Assembly (NCBI RefSeq): GCF_000013365.1
Contig: NC_007778.1
Span: 4,712,001-4,776,000, forward strand
Direction of reading: 5' to 3'
Source: Rhodopseudomonas palustris HaA2
Lineage (GTDB): Bacteria; Pseudomonadota; Alphaproteobacteria; Rhizobiales; Xanthobacteraceae
DNA: 64,000 bases
The notes beneath the pieces were generated by a model. That model was not told where the DNA came from. It did not search any database and saw only the letters and a program-made list of their open reading frames with translations. The translations under genes were made by a program, and so were the position numbers. Below, one piece after another: positions 55,943 through 62,731 of this stretch (the stretch's first letter is position 1; each line of letters begins with the position of its first letter).

Positions 55943-56407
55943 TTATCGCCAGGTCGGGCGCCGCGGTTCGCGGTCCAGCACCTCGGCAATACGCAACCGT
56001 GTGCCGCGGGTGGTATCCGGCGGCAGTTCGGCAACGTCGAAGAAGCCGGAGGCGACGATCTCGCGATTGGGCTCGGGCGGCCTGTCCTGTCGGAACTGCC
56101 GCACCACATAGACGGCGACGTGATCGCGCGGCGAGACATGGCTGTTGAGAAAAATCCCGTGCAACTCCGGATCGCCGGTCAGTTCAATCCGGCCTTCCTC
56201 CATCAGTTCGCGGCGGAGCGCGTCGAGGAAGGTTTCGCCGACCTCGACGCCGCCGCCCGGCAGATGCCAGCCGCCGACGTAAGAGTGCTGAATCAGAAAG
56301 ACGCGCCCCTGCTCGTCGAGCACGACGCCGCGGGCGCCGAGCGTCATGCCGCGGGCGAACCGCCAGTACAGATGAAACACCCGCCGCAGCACCGGCTCGA
56401 GAGTCAC
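55943..56407 (-). CDS. NUDIX hydrolase
   Basis: 154 residues from a GTG at 56407 (MTLEPVLRRVFHLYWRFARG). The Nudix box is GGGVEVGETFLDALRRELMEE, with the G-x5-E-x7-REUxEE core, but the glycine expected after EE-x is Arg (EEGRIEL). The enzyme would cleave a nucleoside-diphosphate-linked compound; the substrate is unknown. Its start is a guess: no ATG lies near the conserved start, and the upstream region is shared with the divergent phosphoesterase. Confidence 0.85.
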   Translation of the reverse strand: MTLEPVLRRVFHLYWRFARGMTLGARGVVLDEQGRVFLIQHSYVGGWHLPGGGVEVGETFLDALRRELMEEGRIELTGDPELHGIFLNSHVSPRDHVAVYVVRQFRQDRPPEPNREIVASGFFDVAELPPDTTRGTRLRIAEVLDREPRRPTWR

Positions 56408-56563
56408 GCGCAAAGTCTGCAGGGCCGGCAACGGCGGGTCATCCTCGAATCGGACGCAGCAGAGGCTTGCGCCGGTGCGGCGAGCTTGCCAAAACCGGGC
56501 GGATTTTGACAGGCGGGATTTCGCGACGGGTTCGCGGACGGCCGGACCGCGGAGGACCGCGTG

Positions 56564-57442
56564 ATGACTTTCACTCTGGCGCATCTGTCCGATCCGCATC
56601 TGCCGCCGCTGCCGAAGCCGCGGCTGGCCGACCTCGCGAGCAAGCGGCTGCTCGGCTATCTGAACTGGACCCGCAACCGCCACAACATCCACCGCCGCGA
56701 CATCCTCGACGCCCTGGTCGCCGACCTGCAGGCGCAGCGGCCCGACCACATCGCGGTGACCGGCGATCTGGTCAACATCGCACTCGCCGAGGAATTCCCG
56801 CCGGCACGGCAATGGCTGGACAGCGTCGGCCCGCCGGATCGCGTCAGCCTGGTGCCCGGCAATCACGACGCCTATGTGGCCGCCACCGCGCCGCTGATCG
56901 CCGAGACGTTCGCGGACTACATCCGCGGCGATGACGGCGCGGCGGGCTTTCCCTATCTGCGCCGCCGCGACGCTGTCGCCATCATCGGCGTCTCGACCGC
57001 AGTGCCGACCGCGCCGTTCATGGCGACCGGCTGGCTCGGCGACGCGCAGCGCGCGCGACTCGAGACCCTGCTGCAGCGGCTGGACTCCGAGCGAGCGTTT
57101 CGCGTGCTGCTGATTCATCACCCGCTGCGATCACGCTCGCGCCACAAGCGCCTGACGGATTCGGCCGAACTGATCGCGCTGCTGCAGCGGCATCCGGTCG
57201 ATCTGGTGCTGCACGGCCACGACCACGTCCACGCCACCATCCGGATCGACACGCCGAGGGGGCCGATCCCGGTGGTCGGGGTGCCGTCGGCGTCGGCCTT
57301 CAACGATCACCACCGCCCGTCGGCCGCGTATAATCTATTCGCGATCAGCGAGGCCAATGACGGCTGGCGTTGCGAACATCGGATTCGCGGGTTCGGCGAC
57401 ACCGAGACGATCACCGACCTGCAGGACGCGCGACTGTTGTAG
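56564..57442 (+). CDS. calcineurin-like metallophosphoesterase
   Basis: 292 residues from the ATG at 56564 with GGAGGA seven bases upstream. The five metal-binding blocks are visible: SDPHL, GDLVN, GNHDAY, HHPL and HGHDHVHA. It hydrolyses a phosphoester or cyclic nucleotide (CpdA-like size), using two metal ions. No signal peptide. Divergent from the NUDIX gene. Confidence 0.9.
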   Translation: MTFTLAHLSDPHLPPLPKPRLADLASKRLLGYLNWTRNRHNIHRRDILDALVADLQAQRPDHIAVTGDLVNIALAEEFPPARQWLDSVGPPDRVSLVPGNHDAYVAATAPLIAETFADYIRGDDGAAGFPYLRRRDAVAIIGVSTAVPTAPFMATGWLGDAQRARLETLLQRLDSERAFRVLLIHHPLRSRSRHKRLTDSAELIALLQRHPVDLVLHGHDHVHATIRIDTPRGPIPVVGVPSASAFNDHHRPSAAYNLFAISEANDGWRCEHRIRGFGDTETITDLQDARLL

Positions 57443-57461
57443 CTCCGCACAAGCCCTTCGC

Positions 57462-57547
57462 CGTCATTGCGAGCGAAGCGAAGCAATCCAGCAGCGCCGG
57501 GAGAAGCGCTCCTGGATTGCTTCGTCGCTTCGCTCCTCGCAATGACG
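57462..57547. repeat. palindromic element, family A, copy 3
   Basis: CGTCATTGCGAGCGAAGCG ... CTTCGCTCCTCGCAATGACG, between the convergent phosphoesterase gene and the C-terminally anchored protein gene. Confidence 0.92.
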
Positions 57548-57579
57548 GGGAGAGGTTGGCATTCTTAGAGGTGCGCCTT

Positions 57580-58146
57580 TCACATATTCCGCAGCGCCGC
57601 GAACAGGGCCAGCGCGAACAGCGCCAGCGCGCCGGCGACGAAGCCGAGCACGAAGATCCCGAAGCCGCTACGGCGCGGCTTGTCGACAGATACCGGCGCC
57701 GGGGGTGCGGGCAGCGGCGTCGCGGCCGTCAGCGCGTGTTCACGCTCGATCAGCCGGCGAGCGACGTAGTCGGTGATCGCGTCGACGATCTTCGCGGCCT
57801 CGTGCGATTCCGCCAGTACGATGCGGCCGAACCGGGTGTCCTGGACGAAGCGGTAGATCCGCTTGTCACGCCCCATCATCACATGGGCGACGACGTCGAT
57901 CCACAGCCGCGGCGTGTCGCCCTGGCTGAGGCCGCGATCGAACAGATCGACGCCGTCGGGGATTTCCGCGAACAGCGGGTCGAGCGCCTCGTTGAGGATT
58001 TCCAGCCGGGCGATCTCGGCGTCGCGCAGATCGACCACCACGCCGGTGCGATCGGCGGCCTCGATCCGCGCCTGGCGCAGAGCGTCGCGCAGCCGCATCG
58101 GCCGCACCTGTTCCGCCCCGGCATTTCTGTTCTGCGCGTCCGCCAT
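57580..58146 (-). CDS. hypothetical protein with C-terminal membrane anchor
   Basis: 188 residues from the ATG at 58146 (ADAQNRNAGAEQVRPMRLRD). The soluble part has a DTPRLWIDVVAHVMMGRDKRIYR-like stretch and SHEAAKIVDAITDYVARRL. A Pro-rich linker is followed by one hydrophobic helix at the very end (FGIFVLGFVAGALALFAL), so the protein is probably tail-anchored with the domain in the cytoplasm. No known family recognised. A start 21 codons upstream is less likely. Confidence 0.75.
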   Translation of the reverse strand: MADAQNRNAGAEQVRPMRLRDALRQARIEAADRTGVVVDLRDAEIARLEILNEALDPLFAEIPDGVDLFDRGLSQGDTPRLWIDVVAHVMMGRDKRIYRFVQDTRFGRIVLAESHEAAKIVDAITDYVARRLIEREHALTAATPLPAPPAPVSVDKPRRSGFGIFVLGFVAGALALFALALFAALRNM

Positions 58147-58408
58147 CTGCCATCCGGCCCAACTGCCCGAAATTAACCTATCAGTAACCCTCGGCAGCGG
58201 AAAGGGCACGCTCCCTCAAGGATTTGCATCGATGGTTCCATCGCGGCGCGGAGCTCGCGCGTGCGGATTGGCGGCAATCGCCGATGACCTGGACGGTCCC
58301 CGCAACAAGACGCCGCCCAAAACGACGATGGCGGCCCCGCCGGGTTGCCCCGGTGAGACCGCCAAAGTCCTTGGACGTCTTCTGATTGTGGTCAGGCCCT
58401 GATCGTGA

Positions 58409-58618
58409 TCAGGCCGTCGCGCGGTTCGGCTCTTCGACGATGGAGAACCGCACGCCTGCGCGATGCCGGTTTTCCTCGGAGACGACCTTCCAGGCCTCTT
58501 CGGCCTCCTTGCGCGTCTTGAACGGACCCTGAACCTGGGCCGAACCTTCAACGAGCTTGTGGAAGTTCATCGAACCGAACTCGCCGCCAATCACCCAGAA
58601 ATTGCTGCCGTTCGACAT
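58409..58618 (-). CDS. DUF4170 protein
   Basis: 69 residues. FWVIGGEFGSMNFHKLVEGSA, then VQGPFKTRKEAEEAW, is the DUF4170 pattern. No catalytic residues are known for the family. It lies 23 bases downstream of aceA on the same strand, so it may be cotranscribed with isocitrate lyase. The sequence just beyond its stop codon is an imperfect palindrome (CCTGATC / GATCAGG) without a T-run. Confidence 0.85.
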   Translation of the reverse strand: MSNGSNFWVIGGEFGSMNFHKLVEGSAQVQGPFKTRKEAEEAWKVVSEENRHRAGVRFSIVEEPNRATA

Positions 58619-58641
58619 CGTCGTCGCTCCTGTTGTTGTCG

Positions 58642-60279
58642 TTAGCCGAACTGGTTCATCGTGTTGTGGGCGCCGCCGGCCTTCAAAGCGGCCTCGCCGG
58701 CGAAGTATTCCTTGTGGTCGTCGCCGATGTTCGAGCCGGCCATGTCCTGGTGCTTGACGCAGGCGATCCCCTGACGGATTTCCTGGCGCTGCACGTTCTT
58801 GACATACCCCAGCATGCCCTGTTCGCCAAAATATTCCTTGGCGAGATTGTCGGTCGACAACGCTGCCGTGTGATAGGTCGGCAATGTGATCAGATGATGG
58901 AAGATGCCGGCGCGCTTGGCCGAATCGGCCTGGAAGGTCCGGATCTTCTCGTCGGCTTCCTTCGCCAGCGGCGTCTCGTCGTATTCCGCCTTCATCAGCT
59001 CGGCCCGATTGTACTGGCTGACGTCCTTACCGGCCGCCTTCATCTCGTCGTAGACCTGCCAACGGAAGTTGAGGGTCCAGTTGAACGACGGCGAGTTGTT
59101 GTAGGCCAGCTTGGCGTTCGGGATCACTTCGCGGATCCGATCGACCATCGAGGCGATCTGCGCGATGTTCGGCTTCTCGGTCTCGATCCACAGCAGGTCG
59201 GCGCCGTTCTGCAGCGAGGTGATGCAGTCGAGCACGCAGCGATCCGCACCGGTGCCTTCGCGGAACTGGTACAGGTTGCTGGGCAGACGCTTCGGGCGCA
59301 GCAGCTTGCCCTCGCGGCTGATGATGACGTCGCCATTACCGACCGACGTCACGTCGACCTCTTCGCAATCCAGGAAGCTGTTGTACTGGTCGCCGATGTC
59401 GCCGGGCGCATGGCTGACGGCGATCTGCTGGGTCAGGCCTGCGCCGAGCGAATCGGTGCGGGTGACGATGATGCCATCTTCGACGCCGAGTTCGAGGAAG
59501 GCGTGGCGGCAGGCGCGGATCTTCGCCAGGAAGACCTCGTGCGGCACCGTCACCTTGCCGTCCTGATGGCCGCACTGCTTTTCGTCGGACACCTGGTTCT
59601 CGATCTGCAGCGCGCAGGCGCCGGCCTCGATCATCTTCTTGGCGAGCAGATAGGTCGCCTCGGCATTGCCGAAGCCGGCGTCGATGTCGGCGATCACCGG
59701 CACGACGTGGGTCTGGAAATTGTCGATCTTTTCGATCAGCGCGGTTTCCTTGGCCTTGTCGCCGGCCTTGCGGGCGGCGTCGAGGTCGCGGAAAATCGTG
59801 TTGAGCTCACGGGCGTCGGCCTGACGCAGGAAGGTGTAGAGCTCTTCGATCAGCGCCGGCACCGAGGTCTTCTCGTGCATCGACTGGTCGGGCAGCGGGC
59901 CGAATTCGGAGCGCAGCGCCGCGATCATCCAGCCGGACAGATACAGGTAGGTGCGATCGGTGGTGTTGAAATGCTTCTTCACCGAAATCAGCTTCTGCTG
60001 CGCGATGAAGCCGTGCCAGCAGCCGAGCGACTGGGTATATTTGGTGCTGTCGGCGTCATAGGCTGCCATGTCGGCGCGCATCAGCGCGGCGGTGTAGCGC
60101 GCGACGTCGAGGCCGGTCTTGAAACGGTTCTGCAGGCGCATCCGGGCCACAGCTTCGGCCTTGACGCCGTTCCAGGTGGGCTGGTCCTTGAGGAGCGCTT
60201 CGGCCGCCTCGATTTGGCTCTGATAGGAGGCGGGCTTCTGGGCGGCCAGATCGCTGATCCCACGCGGCTGGAAATTCAT
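58642..60279 (-). CDS. aceA: isocitrate lyase
   Basis: 545 residues, the longer form found in many alphaproteobacteria and pseudomonads. The signature KQCGHQ is at 234-239 with the catalytic Cys236, and SGWMIAAL, ADIDAGFGN and WVKxLNYNN-type blocks (AYNNSPSFNW) are present. It splits isocitrate into glyoxylate and succinate so that acetate or fatty acids can be used for growth. AAGGGATC precedes the ATG. The divergent scfR gene very likely regulates it. Confidence 0.96.
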   Translation of the reverse strand: MNFQPRGISDLAAQKPASYQSQIEAAEALLKDQPTWNGVKAEAVARMRLQNRFKTGLDVARYTAALMRADMAAYDADSTKYTQSLGCWHGFIAQQKLISVKKHFNTTDRTYLYLSGWMIAALRSEFGPLPDQSMHEKTSVPALIEELYTFLRQADARELNTIFRDLDAARKAGDKAKETALIEKIDNFQTHVVPVIADIDAGFGNAEATYLLAKKMIEAGACALQIENQVSDEKQCGHQDGKVTVPHEVFLAKIRACRHAFLELGVEDGIIVTRTDSLGAGLTQQIAVSHAPGDIGDQYNSFLDCEEVDVTSVGNGDVIISREGKLLRPKRLPSNLYQFREGTGADRCVLDCITSLQNGADLLWIETEKPNIAQIASMVDRIREVIPNAKLAYNNSPSFNWTLNFRWQVYDEMKAAGKDVSQYNRAELMKAEYDETPLAKEADEKIRTFQADSAKRAGIFHHLITLPTYHTAALSTDNLAKEYFGEQGMLGYVKNVQRQEIRQGIACVKHQDMAGSNIGDDHKEYFAGEAALKAGGAHNTMNQFG

Positions 60280-60414
60280 GCTGTTGATCCCTTCGGTACG
60301 AATTATGCCGCAACGACACCATCGACATTCGTGACAGTGCGTTGCGAAACGTGCTGAGAGCTAAACGCTAGTCGAGGAAAAACGGCTAGACCTCTTGCGA
60401 CCGAATGGTGATGT

Positions 60415-60461
60415 CATGTAACTTTCCTACATGTCACAAATGTAATTTTGTCAATTTTGTC
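60415..60461. promoter_or_regulatory. candidate operators between aceA and scfR
   Basis: CATGTA (60415-60420) and TACATG (60428-60433) are exact inverted copies with a seven-base centre, and AATTTTGTC is tandemly repeated at 60444-60461. The gap is AT-rich and shared by both promoters. Confidence 0.5.
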
Positions 60462-60481
60462 ACAAGACGCCGGGAGCGAAC

Positions 60482-61927
60482 ATGGCGGGTGAATCCGGGA
60501 AAAAACTGTTCGTCGGCCCCCGGTTCCGGCGAATCCGGCAGCAACTCGGCCTGTCGCAGACCCAGATTGCCGAAGGGCTCGGGATTTCGCCGAGCTATAT
60601 CAATCTGATCGAACGGAACCAGCGCCCCGTGACCGCCCAGATTCTGCTCAGGCTGGCGGAGACCTACGATCTCGATCTGCGTGACCTCGCGACCGCCGAC
60701 GAGGACCGTTTTTTCGCCGAACTCAACGAGATCTTCTCCGACCCGCTGTTCCGCCAGATCGACCTGCCGAAGCAGGAACTGCGCGACCTCGCCGAGCTGT
60801 GCCCCGGCGTCACCCACTCGCTGCAGCGATTGTACGCCGCCTACACCGAAGCGCGGCGCGGCGAGACGCTGGTCGCGGCGCAGATGGCCGATCGCGACGA
60901 GGGCACCAGGTTCGAGGCCAACCCGATCGAGCGCGTCCGCGACCTGATCGAGGCCAACCGCAACTATTTCCCGGAGCTCGAGCAGGCCGCCGAGGCGGTG
61001 CGCGACGAACTGAATGTCGGCTCGCAGGAGGTCTATGGCGCGCTCGCCGACCGGCTGCGCGAGCGGCATTCGATCACCACCCGGATCATGCCGGTCGACG
61101 TGATGCGCGAGACGCTGCGCCGGTTCGACCGCCACCGCCGGCAATTGCTGATCTCCGAACTGGTCGACTCGCAGGGCCGCGCCTTCCAGGCCGCGTTCCA
61201 GACCGGCCTCACCGAATATGGCAGCGTGATCGACGGCATCGTCAACCGCGCCGGCGCCCTCGACGAGCCGGCGCGGCGACTCTACCGGATCACGCTCGGC
61301 AATTACTTCGCCGCCGCGCTGATGATGCCCTACGCCGCTTTCCATGCCGCCGCCGAACAGCTCAGCTACGATGTCAACGTGCTGGCGCAGCGCTTCAACG
61401 CCGGCTTCGAGCAGGTCTGCCATCGCCTCACCACGCTGCAACGGCCGACCGCGCGCGGCGTGCCGTTCTTCCTGCTGCGGGTCGACAACGCCGGCAACGT
61501 CTCCAAGCGGTTCTCCTCCGGCACCTTCCCGTTCTCGAAATTCGGCGGAACCTGCCCGTTGTGGAACGTGCACTCGACCTTCGATACGCCAGACCGGCTG
61601 CTGAAACAGGTGATCGAACTGCCCGACGGCAGCCGCTATTTCTCGATCGCCCAGATGGTGCGCCGGCCGGTGGCGCCGCACCCGCAGCCGCAGCCGCGCT
61701 TCGCCATCGGGCTCGGCTGCGAAATCCGCCACGCGTCGAAGCTGACCTACGCCGCCGGCATGGACCTGGAGAAAGCCGAAGGCACGCCGATCGGCGTCAA
61801 CTGCCGCCTCTGCGAACGCGAAAACTGCAGCCAGCGCGCCGAGCCGCCGATCACCCGGACGCTGATCCTGGACGAGAACACGCGGCGGGCGTCGAGCTTT
61901 GCGTTCAGCAATGCAAGGGAGTTGTGA
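60482..61927 (+). CDS. short-chain fatty acyl regulator (ScfR/RamB type)
   Basis: 481 residues. An XRE helix-turn-helix at about 15-70 (RIRQQLGLSQTQIAEGLGIS) is followed by a long region of the DUF2083/IrrE-like type. The end carries a cysteine cluster (CRLCERENC at about 440-448) that may bind a metal. Family members such as RamB and MccR control acetate, propionate or glyoxylate-cycle genes and sense acyl-CoA. Divergent position from aceA supports a role there. Likely also self-regulating. Confidence 0.92.
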   Translation: MAGESGKKLFVGPRFRRIRQQLGLSQTQIAEGLGISPSYINLIERNQRPVTAQILLRLAETYDLDLRDLATADEDRFFAELNEIFSDPLFRQIDLPKQELRDLAELCPGVTHSLQRLYAAYTEARRGETLVAAQMADRDEGTRFEANPIERVRDLIEANRNYFPELEQAAEAVRDELNVGSQEVYGALADRLRERHSITTRIMPVDVMRETLRRFDRHRRQLLISELVDSQGRAFQAAFQTGLTEYGSVIDGIVNRAGALDEPARRLYRITLGNYFAAALMMPYAAFHAAAEQLSYDVNVLAQRFNAGFEQVCHRLTTLQRPTARGVPFFLLRVDNAGNVSKRFSSGTFPFSKFGGTCPLWNVHSTFDTPDRLLKQVIELPDGSRYFSIAQMVRRPVAPHPQPQPRFAIGLGCEIRHASKLTYAAGMDLEKAEGTPIGVNCRLCERENCSQRAEPPITRTLILDENTRRASSFAFSNAREL

Positions 61928-61937
61928 GGGTGGCAGA

Positions 61938-61957
61938 TGTAACCCAAATGTGTTACA
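61938..61957. promoter_or_regulatory. inverted repeat before relB, candidate operator
   Basis: TGTAAC and GTTACA face each other across eight bases, ending eight bases before the relB ATG. Fits an autoregulatory site of a ribbon-helix-helix antitoxin. Confidence 0.5.
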
Positions 61958-61964
61958 AAGCCTG

Positions 61965-62330
61965 ATGCCTACAAAACCCCGTGCCAAATCTCCGTCTCGA
62001 GCAACGACCGGGCAGCCGGCCCGGCTGACCGCGAAGACGGCTGCACGCAAGGCCGTCAAGAGCAGCTATATCAACGCCCGGGTCGAGCCGAAGCTCAAGA
62101 AGAGCGCCGAAGCGGTCCTCGACAAGCTCGGACTCTCGACCACCTATGCGGTGACGATATTCCTTAAGCAAGTCGTCGCTCACAAAGGCATGCCGTTTCC
62201 GGTGAAGGTACCGAACAAGGAAACCATCCGTGCGATGCGCGAGTTGGACCGTGGTGGCGGGACCCGGCACGATGGCGATGCCGCCTCGCTGTTCGCCGAC
62301 ATTCTCGGGCCCAAGCCTCGGAAATCATGA
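61965..62330 (+). CDS. RelB/DinJ-type antitoxin
   Basis: 121 residues from the ATG at 61965. A Lys/Arg-rich N-terminal extension of about 35 residues precedes the ribbon-helix-helix domain (YINARVEPKLKKSAEAVLDK, then LGLSTTYAVTIFLKQVVAH). GMPFPVKVPNKETIRAM is the toxin-binding part. Nine bases after its stop, the matching YafQ-type toxin gene is broken, so it is an orphan antitoxin. Confidence 0.9.
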   Translation: MPTKPRAKSPSRATTGQPARLTAKTAARKAVKSSYINARVEPKLKKSAEAVLDKLGLSTTYAVTIFLKQVVAHKGMPFPVKVPNKETIRAMRELDRGGGTRHDGDAASLFADILGPKPRKS

Positions 62331-62339
62331 GCCGGCGCC

Positions 62340-62612
62340 GTGCGATCCCTTCGGCTCTCCACAGCGTTCAAGCGGGACCTGAAACGGATCAATCGACGAG
62401 GCTAAGTCACCGCAAGGCTCGATAGAATTGTCGACGCCCTGTCGTCGGGAGCGCCGCTTCCGCCAGTATGCCGTCCGCACGCGCTGAAAGGCCCTTGGAC
62501 CGGCTACCTTGAATGCCACATCGGACCGGATTGGCTTTTGATCTATCGACTGACACCGGAAGAGGTGCTGCTCGCGAGGACCGGCACCCACTCCGATCTG
62601 TTCGATGAATGA
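62340..62612 (+). pseudogene. YafQ-type toxin gene interrupted by an in-frame stop
   Basis: Read from the GTG at 62340 (VRSLRLSTAFKRDLKRINRRG) the frame meets TAA at 62403-62405, codon 22, then continues open to the normal stop at 62610. The rest is a clear YafQ/RelE toxin: LDRIVDALSSGAPLP, HALKGPWTGYLECHI and DWLLIYRL, with the late LLARTGTHSDLF block. One base change or a three-base loss would explain the stop. It is likely inactive, unless the stop is a sequencing error. Confidence 0.85.
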
Positions 62613-62629
62613 TCGCGGCGTTGCCCGAT

Positions 62630-62716
62630 CGCCATGCCGGGCTTGACCCGGCAACCCATCCCAACAAGACTCGTCGTCTGATTTGATGGATCGCCGGGTC
62701 GAGCCCGGCGATGACG
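62630..62716. repeat. palindromic element, family C, copy 5 (degenerate)
   Basis: CGCCATGCCGGGCTTGACCC on the left and GGGTCGAGCCCGGCGATGACG-type right end. The left end carries a base change relative to other copies. Between the toxin pseudogene and the transglycosylase gene, both plus strand. Confidence 0.82.
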
Positions 62717-62731
62717 TTTGATGGGGTGGCC

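Noticed and set aside
58395-58415. hairpin after DUF4170 as terminator
   Set aside because: It overlaps the stop codon and has no T-run; could be chance.
58633-60357. 574-codon plus-strand frame across aceA
   Set aside because: Antisense to isocitrate lyase, including its catalytic motif.
60434-62059. 541-codon minus-strand frame across scfR
   Set aside because: Antisense to a regulator with a clear helix-turn-helix and cysteine cluster.
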